Part shown: piece after piece, positions 49,717 to 57,921 of the stretch
How the letters are laid out: each line of letters opens with the position of its first letter
How positions within the stretch are numbered: position 1 is the stretch's first letter
Origin: J038 sp036734085
Lineage (GTDB): Bacteria > Chloroflexota > Anaerolineae > Aggregatilineales > Phototrophicaceae
Direction: 5' to 3'
Assembly (NCBI GenBank): GCA_036734085.1
Contig: DAIMZF010000001.1
Coordinates: 1 to 64,000, forward strand
Length of the DNA: 64,000 nucleotides
Made by a program: the position numbers and the translations under genes
Notes under the pieces: model-generated
What the model was told of the DNA's origin: nothing
Database searches by the model: none
Seen by the model: the letters and a program-made list of their open reading frames with translations, nothing else

Positions 49717-50715
49717 TTGGTCACTAATCAGATGGTTTTACCCCATCGGGTGGAAAGCGACGCCATTACACGTAATTATGGGCGCTTCGTGATTCATCCG
49801 CTAGAAAGCGGTTACGGCCTGACGCTGGGAAACGCGCTACGGCGGATTTTGCTGTCGTCCCTACCGGGCGCGGCAGTGACCAGTATTCGCGTTTCCGACG
49901 TTCATCACGAATTCTCTGCTATTCCCAACGTGCGCGAGGATATGACACAGCTTATCCTACAGGTGAAGCAACTACGCCTGAAGTTACACGACGGGGCAGA
50001 GCAAGCGCGTCTGCGGTTAGATCATCGCGGTAACGGTACGGTAACGGCGGCGGACATCAACTATCCGTCGGAAGTTGAGATTGTGAATACGGACTTGTAC
50101 TTGTTTACGGTTGAAGTTGATAGCCGTGACCAACACAATGACGCTCACATCGAGATGGAATTTAACGTGATGTTGGGACGTGGGTATAGCCCGGCAGAAG
50201 AACGCGGCCGTTTGCCGATTGGTGAACTGCCGATTGATGCTGTCTTTAGCCCGATTCGCCGCGTGAATTACGAGGTTGAAGGGGCACGGGTGGGGCAACG
50301 GACGAACTACGACCGCCTCATCCTTGAAATTTGGACGGATGGAACTGTGCGTCCGGAAGAAGCCCTCAGCCAGGCCGCGCAGATTATGATTCGTCATATG
50401 AGTGTCATTAGCGGCCTGCAACCGGATGCCAGCCTGCCGGATGGTTGGGTGCCTTCTGCTAACCAAGATGATGAAGACGACAAAGAACAACCGCACCAAC
50501 GCTTTAAGGACAAGATGATTGAAGAGCTTGACCTGAGCGTGCGGGTGTTTAACTCGCTCAAGCGGACGGGAATCGTGACGGTGGGCGACGTGCTGGACAT
50601 GCTCGATCGTGGGCCGGATGCGATGCTGGCAATCCGCAACTTTGGCGAGAAGTCATTGGATGAACTGGTAGACAAACTGCGCGAGAAGGGCTACCTCGCC
50701 CAAGAGGACGAATAA
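49717..50715 (+). CDS. rpoA: DNA-directed RNA polymerase subunit alpha
   Basis: 332 residues from a TTG start, chosen for its spacing from AGAGGAG; a TTG at 49711 is too close and an ATG at 49732 would be too far. Alpha-NTD (about 1-230) includes GRFVIHPLESGYGLTLGNALRR. Alpha-CTD (about 265-332) has SVRVFNSLKRTGI, with the Arg and Asn that contact UP-element DNA in E. coli, then DMLDRGPDAMLAIRNFGEKSLDEL. Complete. Confidence 0.97.
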   Translation: MVTNQMVLPHRVESDAITRNYGRFVIHPLESGYGLTLGNALRRILLSSLPGAAVTSIRVSDVHHEFSAIPNVREDMTQLILQVKQLRLKLHDGAEQARLRLDHRGNGTVTAADINYPSEVEIVNTDLYLFTVEVDSRDQHNDAHIEMEFNVMLGRGYSPAEERGRLPIGELPIDAVFSPIRRVNYEVEGARVGQRTNYDRLILEIWTDGTVRPEEALSQAAQIMIRHMSVISGLQPDASLPDGWVPSANQDDEDDKEQPHQRFKDKMIEELDLSVRVFNSLKRTGIVTVGDVLDMLDRGPDAMLAIRNFGEKSLDELVDKLREKGYLAQEDE

Positions 50716-50816
50716 GCCGCTCGCCGCGCAGATAATTTAACCGCAACTGCTATCCGGGTGCAGAATTTGGTAACACGCCATCTGCACCCCTTTAAAGTGT
50801 TAAGGGAGCATATGAC

Positions 50817-51218
50817 ATGCGTCATCGCGTAAAAGGGAAGAAACTCAACCGCGATACGGGGCACCGTAAAGCCCTGCGTAAAAACCTGATGATTGCGTTG
50901 TTCCAACATGGGCGCATCAAAACAACCGAGCCAAAAGCGAAGTTTGTACGCGGCCACGCGGAACGCATCATCACTATCGCCAAGCGCGGATTGGCTAAGG
51001 CCGAAGCGACCGGAAACCCGGCGGCGGCAGTACACGCCCGGCGGATTGTCGCCAGCCGTTTAAACAATGACCGTGTAATGGTGCAACGGGTGTTTGATGA
51101 CATCGCGCCCCGTTATACTGAGCGTGACGGCGGTTACACCCGCATCTACAAACTCGGCCCCCGCAAGGGCGATAATGCCGATATGGTCATTCTGGAACTG
51201 GTGGGCAACGAAGAATAA
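50817..51218 (+). CDS. rplQ: 50S ribosomal protein L17
   Basis: 133 residues. MRHRVKGKKLNRDTGHRKALRKNL and TRIYKLGPRKGDNADMVILELV. RBS AAGGGAG. Confidence 0.97.
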   Translation: MRHRVKGKKLNRDTGHRKALRKNLMIALFQHGRIKTTEPKAKFVRGHAERIITIAKRGLAKAEATGNPAAAVHARRIVASRLNNDRVMVQRVFDDIAPRYTERDGGYTRIYKLGPRKGDNADMVILELVGNEE

Positions 51219-51224
51219 ACTGAT

Positions 51225-51971
51225 ATGCCGCGCTTCCGGGCAACTTTGGCCTATGACGGCACGGCTTATCAGGGCTTTCAACGTCAACGTGATGGTGTGC
51301 CGACGGTACAAAACACCGTAGAGCAAGCCATCCAGCGCATAACATCGCAAGCGGTGAGCGTCATCGCCGCAGGCCGCACGGATAGCGGCGTTCATGCGGT
51401 AGGGCAGGTCATCGCGTTTGATGCAGACTGGACACGGCCTGTTGCGGATTTGCTAAGGGGCATCAACGCTGTCCTACCATCAGATGTCGCCCTGCAAGAT
51501 TTGCAGGAACAAGCGGGGTTTCATCCGCGTTACGATGCGCTATCGCGTCAGTACATTTACACCATCATCCAGTCCCCCCAACGGCAACCGCTATGGGTGC
51601 GGCGGGCGTGGATCATCCGCGAACCGCTCAACATGGATGTGATGAACGCCGCCGCCGCTTTATTCGTCGGGCGGCACGACTTCGCCGCTTTGGGGCATCC
51701 ACCGCAGGGAGAAAACACCGTGCGCGACCTGTTCGTATCAGAATGGGCGTACACGCCGCACTCCTTCGGCTCGGAATATGTTTACACCGTGCGAGCGACG
51801 GCCTTTTTGCATCATATGGTGCGGCGTATGGTCGGCTTGATGGCGGATGTGGGGCGTGGTTGGATGGCCTTAGAAGCCTGTGCGCGTATCTTCGCTGATG
51901 CGGATATATCGCAGGTGAAGACCATCGCACCGCCGCAAGGCTTGGTGCTGGCATCTGTGCAGTACCCATAA
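51225..51971 (+). CDS. truA: tRNA pseudouridine(38-40) synthase TruA
   Basis: 248 residues. The catalytic Asp is in AAGRTDSGVHAVGQV; LAYDGTAYQGFQRQ at the N-terminus and FLHHMVRRMVG near the C-terminus are signatures. It modifies the anticodon arm of tRNAs. It is six bases downstream of rplQ, a common gene order. Confidence 0.95.
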   Translation: MPRFRATLAYDGTAYQGFQRQRDGVPTVQNTVEQAIQRITSQAVSVIAAGRTDSGVHAVGQVIAFDADWTRPVADLLRGINAVLPSDVALQDLQEQAGFHPRYDALSRQYIYTIIQSPQRQPLWVRRAWIIREPLNMDVMNAAAALFVGRHDFAALGHPPQGENTVRDLFVSEWAYTPHSFGSEYVYTVRATAFLHHMVRRMVGLMADVGRGWMALEACARIFADADISQVKTIAPPQGLVLASVQYP

Positions 51972-51983
51972 TATTAGAAATTA

Positions 51984-52109
51984 CAGGCAGGTCAAACTGC
52001 CTGATGTTTCCGGCTTCGCAAAATCATCATATCGGGCAGAATACCCGGTAATGATGGACAAATCGGGGCCGTTACCGTTCATTTTGCTGGCGGAGCAGTG
52101 CGCCCGCCA
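51984..52109 (+). promoter_or_regulatory. Leader region of rplM with two hairpins
   Basis: Between truA and rplM a CAGGCAG/CTGCCTG stem lies near 51984-52003, and TGGCGG/CCGCCA near 52088-52109, just before the AAGGAG ribosome site. These could support L13-type autoregulation, but no known leader class is matched. Confidence 0.35.
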
Positions 52110-52126
52110 CAAGGAGAAAAGCACAC

Positions 52127-52561
52127 ATGAAGCAAAAAACGTTTACCCCAACGCCTGCCGACATCGAACGGCAGTGGTGGGTGGTGGACGCCGAAGGCCA
52201 GACGTTAGGCCGCTTGGCGACCAAGATTGCTGTGTTACTGCGCGGCAAGCACAAGACCATCTTCAGCCCACATATGGACACCGGCGATTATGTCATCGTC
52301 ATCAACTGCGAAAAAATCACCGTTACCGGTAATCGCATGGATGACAAGATTTACTATCGTCACTCCCACTTTATGGGCGGCCTGAAGCAACAAACACTCC
52401 GTCAGGTGATGGCTACACACCCTGACCGGGCGATTACATCCGCCGTGCGCGGTATGTTACCCAAAAATGTGTTAGGCCGCGAAATGCTCCGTAAGCTCAA
52501 GGTATATGTTGGGCCAGAGCATCCGCACGCGCCGCAAAAGCCGCAAATACTGGAACTCTAA
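52127..52561 (+). CDS. rplM: 50S ribosomal protein L13
   Basis: 144 residues. QRWWVVDAEGQTLGRLAT-like start (IERQWWVVDAEGQTLGRLATKIA), GDYVIVINCEKITVTGNR and AVRGMLPKNVLGREMLRKLKVYVG. RBS AAGGAG. Confidence 0.97.
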   Translation: MKQKTFTPTPADIERQWWVVDAEGQTLGRLATKIAVLLRGKHKTIFSPHMDTGDYVIVINCEKITVTGNRMDDKIYYRHSHFMGGLKQQTLRQVMATHPDRAITSAVRGMLPKNVLGREMLRKLKVYVGPEHPHAPQKPQILEL

Positions 52562-52572
52562 GGGAGGCGTGA

Positions 52573-52968
52573 ATGTCTGCACAATACTATGAAGGAATTG
52601 GTCGCCGCAAGTCGGCCTCCGCACGGGTGCGTTTGTATCCCGGTGGCACGGGCAAAATGATCATCAATGATAAAGACGCCCGTGATTATCTGCCGCGTGA
52701 AGGCGATGTCGAGATCTTCCTGCTCCCGCTAACTGAACTCGGCCAAGAAAACAGCTATGACATCACCGTTAAGGTGAATGGTGGCGGCATCAGCGGCCAG
52801 CGTGACGCTATTTTGCTCGGCGTGGCGCGTGCCCTGCTTAAGATTGACCCTGACCTGCGCCCGCGTATGCGGCAAGGGGGCTTTCTCACCCGTGACTCGC
52901 GTGAGAAAGAACGTAAGAAACCCGGCCTCAAGCGTGCGCGTAAGGCCCCCACATATACCAAACGTTAA
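52573..52968 (+). CDS. rpsI: 30S ribosomal protein S9
   Basis: 131 residues. YYEGIGRRKSASARVRLYPGG, GGGISGQRDAILLGVARALLK and the C-terminal KRARKAPTYTKR, whose basic tail touches the P-site tRNA. Starts 11 bases after rplM. A strong terminator follows; it ends the ribosomal run. Confidence 0.97.
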   Translation: MSAQYYEGIGRRKSASARVRLYPGGTGKMIINDKDARDYLPREGDVEIFLLPLTELGQENSYDITVKVNGGGISGQRDAILLGVARALLKIDPDLRPRMRQGGFLTRDSREKERKKPGLKRARKAPTYTKR

Positions 52969-52989
52969 GTCTTTGGGCTGTGGTATCCT

Positions 52990-53022
52990 AAAAAGGCAAG
53001 GCACTATGCGTCTTGCCTTTTT
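52990..53022 (+). terminator. Terminator at the end of the ribosomal protein run
   Basis: Perfect 11-bp stem AAAAAGGCAAG / CTTGCCTTTTT with an 11-base loop, then TTGTGTTTT. It lies 21 bases after rpsI. Confidence 0.92.
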
Positions 53023-53046
53023 GTGTTTTATGGGGAGTTTGCTTTT

Positions 53047-54495
53047 ATGATAACGATTGTTGGTTTGGGGCCGGGTGATGTGGACGATTTATCGCGCCGG
53101 GCGTGGCGTGTGCTAAAGCAAGCGCCGAAGGTGTATCTGCGTACTGCCCATCACGGTTGTGTCCCGTGCTTGCCACAGGAAAGCACAGTGTATCATCCGT
53201 TTGACCATCTGTACGAAAGCCTGGACGAGTTCGAGGCGGTGTACCAAACCATTGCGGATACAATCCTGCAAGCCGCGCATGACGCAGGCGATGTGGTGTA
53301 TGCTGTGCCCGGTGACCCGTTAGTGGGGGAAGCTACCACGACGCGCATTTTATCCCAAGCCCGCGAAGCCGGGATAGCTGTGCAGATTATCAACGGGATT
53401 AGCTTTATAGAACCGATGCTGGCGGCGGTGGGCGTGGACGCCCTGGACGGCTTGCAAATCTACGATGGGCTGGAGGTTGCCGCGATGCACCATCCACCCA
53501 TCAACCCGGATTTCCCGGCATTGGTGGGGCAGGTATATAATCGCCGGGTTGCGTCCAATGTCAAACTAACCCTGATGAACCAATACCCCGATGATTATGA
53601 AGTCATGCTCATTCACTCCGCCGGGACGAATGCTGAACAGGTAGAAACCGTGCCGCTGTACCAGATAGATCGGAGTGAAGCCATCAGTTACACGACTTCG
53701 CTATTTGTACCTGCTATGCCCGGCATGAACAGCTTTGAACGTTTTCAGGAGATTATTTCTCATCTGCGCGACCCGGAAAACGGGTGCCCATGGGATTTAA
53801 AGCAGACGCACGAATCATTACGACAATATCTGCTGGAAGAAGCCTACGAGACATTAGAAGCCATCGACGCTGGCAATACAGACGAGCTATACCGCGAATT
53901 GGGCGATTTAATGCTCCAAATCGTCCTGCATACCCAGATTGCCATTGATGACGGCGAATTCCGCATGACGGACGTATTAAGTCACATCAACGAAAAGATG
54001 ATACGTCGCCATCCGCATGTGTTTGCTACGATCGATGTAGAAGATGCTGACGAAGTTGTGACGAATTGGGAAGCGATTAAAGCGCAAGAAAAAGCGAGTT
54101 CACCTCCAGAGTCGCGCCTTGATAGCGTGCCGAAGGCGCTCCCGGCCTTGTTGCGTGCCTTTAACTATCAGGAACGGGCGGCACGGGCAGGCTTCGACTG
54201 GCCGCAGATTGACGGTGTACGTGATAAGATCATCGAAGAACTGGACGAGGTGTTATCCGCGCCGGATGATGCCGCACGTCAGGAAGAAATCGGTGATTTG
54301 CTGTTTGTACTGGTCAACTGGGCGCGCTGGCTGAAGGTTGACCCGGAAAACGCGCTTCGGCTGGCGAGTGACAAATTCTACCGACGCTTTGCATTTGTAG
54401 AGGCGAAAGTCCGCGCTTCCGGCCAGCCGATGAATGACTTTAGCCTGGCACAACTGGATAGCTTCTGGGATGAGGCAAAAGCGCAGGGCTTGTAG
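53047..54495 (+). CDS. mazG: SAM-dependent methylase-like / MazG nucleotide pyrophosphohydrolase fusion
   Basis: 482 residues from ATGATAACG. Residues 1-225 are a tetrapyrrole-methylase-like domain (MITIVGLGPGDVDDLSRRAW). The C-terminal half is a duplicated MazG domain: the first part has CPWDLKQTHESLRQYLLEEAYETLEAI and ELYRELGDLMLQIVLH with the EExxE/ExxD metal site, and the second a further ExxD-type helix pair near 380-450. It resembles the Bacillus YabN fusion and would hydrolyse non-canonical NTPs. The start lies just after the terminator. Confidence 0.93.
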   Translation: MITIVGLGPGDVDDLSRRAWRVLKQAPKVYLRTAHHGCVPCLPQESTVYHPFDHLYESLDEFEAVYQTIADTILQAAHDAGDVVYAVPGDPLVGEATTTRILSQAREAGIAVQIINGISFIEPMLAAVGVDALDGLQIYDGLEVAAMHHPPINPDFPALVGQVYNRRVASNVKLTLMNQYPDDYEVMLIHSAGTNAEQVETVPLYQIDRSEAISYTTSLFVPAMPGMNSFERFQEIISHLRDPENGCPWDLKQTHESLRQYLLEEAYETLEAIDAGNTDELYRELGDLMLQIVLHTQIAIDDGEFRMTDVLSHINEKMIRRHPHVFATIDVEDADEVVTNWEAIKAQEKASSPPESRLDSVPKALPALLRAFNYQERAARAGFDWPQIDGVRDKIIEELDEVLSAPDDAARQEEIGDLLFVLVNWARWLKVDPENALRLASDKFYRRFAFVEAKVRASGQPMNDFSLAQLDSFWDEAKAQGL

Positions 54496-54573
54496 GGCAG
54501 GCCAGCCTTGTAATTGGCTATAGATTTTGCATACTTAAAGACGGTTTAACAACCGCATAAATGTTATGGAATC

Positions 54574-54607
54574 AAAAACCGACAGTCTGTTGAAGACTGC
54601 CGGTTTT
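54574..54607 (-). terminator. Terminator of tRNA-Pro
   Basis: On the minus strand a 14-bp stem with one mismatch (54594-54607 with 54575-54588), loop TCAAC, its 3' arm ending in a T tract. It starts two bases after the tRNA end. Confidence 0.8.
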
Positions 54608-54608
54608 G

Positions 54609-54682
54609 TCGGGGCGCACGGATTCGAACCGTGGACCTCACCGACCCGAACGGTGCGCGCTACCGGGCTGCGCCACGCCCCG
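54609..54682 (-). tRNA. tRNA-Pro (anticodon CGG)
   Basis: 74 nt on the minus strand: acceptor CGGGGCG/CGCCCCG, D arm GCGC/GCGC, anticodon stem CACCG/CGGTG with loop TTCGGGT (anticodon CGG, reading CCG), T arm CACGG-TTCGAAT-CCGTG, discriminator A. No encoded CCA. Confidence 0.95.
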
Positions 54683-54694
54683 AAAACTTGTTGC

Positions 54695-54723
54695 AGTTTA
54701 CTTGAAATGACCGATGATGGCAA
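54695..54723 (-). promoter_or_regulatory. Promoter of tRNA-Pro
   Basis: Minus-strand TTGCCA (54723-54718), 17-base spacer, TAAACT (54700-54695). The start would be about 7 bases before the tRNA. It overlaps the start of the divergent phosphatidyltransferase gene. Confidence 0.5.
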
Positions 54724-55415
54724 GAGCAAAAATCATGACAACCAAACAGCCGACGCATGGAGTGCCCGGTCAAGGGCAATCCACACAAAGCCCGCCGACG
54801 ATGACCCGTACCGACCGTATGCGGCGGCTGATGTCGCAGTTAACCGACCAACTCGGCTTATTTTTGCATCGGTTAGGTGTTCATCCAGATACAGTGACCA
54901 TCGTCGGGCTACTGCTGACTCTGTGCGGCGCAATTTTGGTAGGGCTGGGGTATGTGCGGGGGGGCGGGGTGGTGCTGTTGCTGGCATTACCGTTTGATGC
55001 GATTGACGGCGCGGTGGCACGGGCGGGTGGCCGGGCAGACCGCTTCGGCGAAATGTTAGATTCCTCTTTAGACCGCTATGCTGACGGTTTTATTTTTGGC
55101 GCTTTGAGTTATTATTTTGCTGTTCAAGATGAACATATCTGGATGTTGTGCGCGTTAGCCGCCCTTGTGGGTAGCTTTATGGTGAGTTACACCCGCGCAC
55201 GGGGCGAAGGGGTTAATGTCGATGTAAAAATCGGTCTTTTCTCTCGTCTGGAACGTGTTATCGTCATCTTGGTTATGTTGTTGTGGCCGACGGCCTTTGG
55301 CCTGCCAATCTTAGAGATTGGTGTGCTGGTGCTGGCAGTCGGTACAAACTTCACCGGGCTACAACGTTTGTGGTACGTCTACCGCGCTTTAAAGCGCAAA
55401 CATGGAGAGGGCTAG
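54714..55415 (+). CDS. CDP-alcohol phosphatidyltransferase
   Basis: 233 residues; an ATG at 54735 is an alternative start. The CDP-alcohol motif D-x2-D-G-x2-A-R-x8-G-x3-D-x3-D is complete, as DAIDGAVARAG followed by GEMLDSSLD (about 88-113). Around it are six hydrophobic segments. The family includes PgsA, phosphatidylinositol-phosphate synthase and phosphatidylcholine synthases; I cannot decide among them, but PIP-synthase-like or PgsA is most likely. Six bases ahead of the lgt gene, so cotranscribed: both act on membrane lipid. Confidence 0.88.
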   Translation: MMARAKIMTTKQPTHGVPGQGQSTQSPPTMTRTDRMRRLMSQLTDQLGLFLHRLGVHPDTVTIVGLLLTLCGAILVGLGYVRGGGVVLLLALPFDAIDGAVARAGGRADRFGEMLDSSLDRYADGFIFGALSYYFAVQDEHIWMLCALAALVGSFMVSYTRARGEGVNVDVKIGLFSRLERVIVILVMLLWPTAFGLPILEIGVLVLAVGTNFTGLQRLWYVYRALKRKHGEG

Positions 55416-55421
55416 GTCAAT

Positions 55422-56801
55422 ATGGAGTTTGAAAGCCAATTTATCCGCATCGGTCAGGTGCAACTGCAATATTACGGCATTATCATCGTCAGCGCGATGA
55501 TTATTGCCACATTGGTAGGGGTTAACCTTGCCAAGCGTTTCGGGCGTGACCCGGAACATATTTATGGGGCGCTGACATGGGCAATTATTCCGGGCATCAT
55601 TTTTGCGCGGATGTGGTTTGTGGTCTTCCCGCCCGTTACCAGCACCAATACATTTGTTCCCCAAGATTTTACTTATAGCCTTTCAATTAATCAGATTATC
55701 GACGAAGAAGGGGTGTTACAACCCGGTTTTGCGTCCGGTGTGGTGCTGGCTGGCATCACAGACGACTCCGCTTTAGCACAGGTCGGCTTACAGAATAATG
55801 ACCGTGTGCGTTCTGTGCGCCTACCGGGTACGGACGAAGCGACACCTATCACAGACCCTACCGCGCTGACGGCACTCCTGCAACAGGTGGATGCGGGTTC
55901 ACAAGTGCGCGTCACAGTGGAGCGCCTCGTGCCTAAAGACCGTAACTGGTATCTCCGCAATTTCTTTGATTTAGATGGCGGCGGCATCGCGATTTGGAGT
56001 GGTGGCCTTAGTATTTTTGGTGCGTTGCTGGGCGGCGGTGCAGGTGCGTATTTGTATCTGCGTAAGAATAACCTGCGCGTGCCCGCCTGGTTGGACATCG
56101 CCGCCGTGTGTATCCCGTTGGCGCAAGCCATTGGCCGATGGGCGAACTATGTCAATCAGGAATTATTCGGCGATTTGGTGGACAAGAGTTACATCTTAGC
56201 CCTACAAATACCGGAAAGCATCGGCCTTGAGGCCATCCGTGCCGCTCGTGGATTACCCGCCAATGCGCCGATTGGTGAAAGCCTGCTGAATTATTCTGTT
56301 GTGGATGGCGCAGGCCGTTTCTACCTCACATTCCACCCGTTATTCCTGTATGAATCGCTGTGGAGTTTGGTGGCATTTGGTGTGTTGTTGTGGCTGTACC
56401 TCAACCACCGTGACCGCTTCCGTCCGGGCGATTTCTTCCTTATCTACATCGCGCAATATGCTTTTATCCGTTTCTTGCTGGAATTCATGCGCCTGGAAGT
56501 GACTTTGGTCAACGGTGTGAATGTCTCGCAAGTGGTGACAGGGATGATGTTTGTGGTTGCAGTGGCTTTGTTGGCTGTGCGCTTACCTGCAAGTAGCAAA
56601 GACCCGCGCACCTACGAGCAAATCGCGCCACCGGAACCGCCGATTGCCCAATTGCAGAAGGAGCAGGCCAAACCCGCAAAGCGTGAGCGTGCGCCTAAGC
56701 CAGTGGTGGCACAGCCGATAGCGCCTCTGCCGGATGACACCCCCGCGACCGAGCCGGATGTCAGTAGCTCCGATGTAGCAACCGACTCTTCATCAGAATA
56801 G
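55422..56801 (+). CDS. lgt: Prolipoprotein diacylglyceryl transferase with PDZ-like insertion
   Basis: 459 residues, against about 260-290 usual. The Lgt core is complete: YYG at 17-19, GGLSIFGALLGG at 194-205, GRWANYVNQELFG at 238-250 (essential R239, N242), and FIRFLLEFMR at 348-357. The core is split by an insertion of about 110 residues (72-185). Residues about 103-170 look like a PDZ domain (GVVLAGITDDSALAQVGLQ, NDRVRSV, then a strand ending in VTVERLV). A Pro/Lys-rich tail of about 70 residues ends the protein. It transfers diacylglycerol to the lipobox Cys of prolipoproteins. The role of the insert is unknown. Confidence 0.93.
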   Translation: MEFESQFIRIGQVQLQYYGIIIVSAMIIATLVGVNLAKRFGRDPEHIYGALTWAIIPGIIFARMWFVVFPPVTSTNTFVPQDFTYSLSINQIIDEEGVLQPGFASGVVLAGITDDSALAQVGLQNNDRVRSVRLPGTDEATPITDPTALTALLQQVDAGSQVRVTVERLVPKDRNWYLRNFFDLDGGGIAIWSGGLSIFGALLGGGAGAYLYLRKNNLRVPAWLDIAAVCIPLAQAIGRWANYVNQELFGDLVDKSYILALQIPESIGLEAIRAARGLPANAPIGESLLNYSVVDGAGRFYLTFHPLFLYESLWSLVAFGVLLWLYLNHRDRFRPGDFFLIYIAQYAFIRFLLEFMRLEVTLVNGVNVSQVVTGMMFVVAVALLAVRLPASSKDPRTYEQIAPPEPPIAQLQKEQAKPAKRERAPKPVVAQPIAPLPDDTPATEPDVSSSDVATDSSSE

Positions 56802-56834
56802 GCTGAGAGTAGGGTGTAAAATAGATTATCTCCC

Positions 56835-56866
56835 AAAGCCTCGACAAAAGATTGTCGGGGCTTTTT
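56835..56866 (+). terminator. Terminator after lgt
   Basis: 12-bp stem with one G-T pair (AAAGCCTCGACA / TGTCGGGGCTTT), loop AAAGAT, followed by TT and C. It lies 33 bases after the lgt stop. Confidence 0.85.
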
Positions 56867-56949
56867 CTTACGCTCTTTCTCATCTATTGATGATAAAACT
56901 ATGCAATACTGGCTCGTAGGCATTTAAGTTTGAGGTCTGACGATAGTCT

Positions 56950-57921
56950 ATGATTGAATGTATTGACCTAACCAAAGATTTTGGCGGATTTTTAGCCGTA
57001 GATCGCATCAACTTGTACATCGGTGCAGGAGAGGTGATGGCCTTGTTGGGGCCCAACGGCGCAGGCAAGACGACCAGCGTCCGCATGATGACCTCTATCA
57101 TCCAGCCGACCTCCGGCACAGCGCGTTTAGCGGGTTATGATGTCACGCAATATCCAGAGCAAGTCCGTGCAAGTGTGGGGGTATTAACCGAGCAACACGG
57201 CTTATACGAACGCATGAAAGCGATTGATTATCTGGACTTCTTCGGGCGTGTGTATCATCTTCCGGCACAGGTGCGGCGCAAGCGTTCACTTGAACTAATG
57301 GAACGCTTTGGCCTGAACTTTGCACTGGACAAACGCTTAGGTGATTATTCCAAAGGCATGAAGCAAAAATTAGCCCTTGTACGCGCAATGTTGCACAACC
57401 CGCCTGTGCTGTTGTTGGATGAGCCGACTTCCGCAATGGATCCATTGAGTGCTAAGCAAGTGCGCGACGCGATTATTGAGCTACAGCGCGACGAACGCAC
57501 ATTTTTAATCACCACACACAACCTCAGCGAAGCACAAACCCTTGCTGACCGCATCGCTATTATCCGACATGGGCGCATTGTGGCTAACGGCACATTTGAT
57601 GAACTCGCACGCCAGTTCGCCGGGATTCCTAAAATGGAATTACGGTTTAGCGGTGAATTAAACGGTTTTGTGCAGGAATTAAGTGATTTAGTCACGGTGG
57701 AGTCATTTGGCGAAGATTGGTTGCAATTCCGCACGGACGCCCCCCACACGATGAACCCGCAGGTACTCCGCAAGGCATTGGGGCTAGGGGTTGATGTCGT
57801 GACTCTGGCTCCCGTCACAAAGACGTTAGAAGACATCTATTTGCAGGTTGTGCAAGAGGACGAGCAGGGAGAGATAATCAATGACGACGAGCGCCAAGCC
57901 GTTCACGCCATCAGCAGTTGA
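56950..57921 (+). CDS. ABC transporter ATP-binding protein (NatA type)
   Basis: 323 residues. Walker A GPNGAGKTT (about 36-44), signature YSKGMKQKLALVRAM in place of LSGGQ, Walker B VLLLDEPT, H-loop TTHN. The first half matches NatA-like exporters; a C-terminal extension of about 100 residues (after DRIAIIRHGRIV) ends in TKTLEDIYLQVV as in the ABC-2 group. It overlaps the permease gene by 41 bases, showing coupled translation. Confidence 0.92.
   Translation: MIECIDLTKDFGGFLAVDRINLYIGAGEVMALLGPNGAGKTTSVRMMTSIIQPTSGTARLAGYDVTQYPEQVRASVGVLTEQHGLYERMKAIDYLDFFGRVYHLPAQVRRKRSLELMERFGLNFALDKRLGDYSKGMKQKLALVRAMLHNPPVLLLDEPTSAMDPLSAKQVRDAIIELQRDERTFLITTHNLSEAQTLADRIAIIRHGRIVANGTFDELARQFAGIPKMELRFSGELNGFVQELSDLVTVESFGEDWLQFRTDAPHTMNPQVLRKALGLGVDVVTLAPVTKTLEDIYLQVVQEDEQGEIINDDERQAVHAISS

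Noticed and set aside
52990..53046. Promoter of mazG between the terminator and its start
   Set aside because: Too short for a -35/-10 pair and no matching hexamers.
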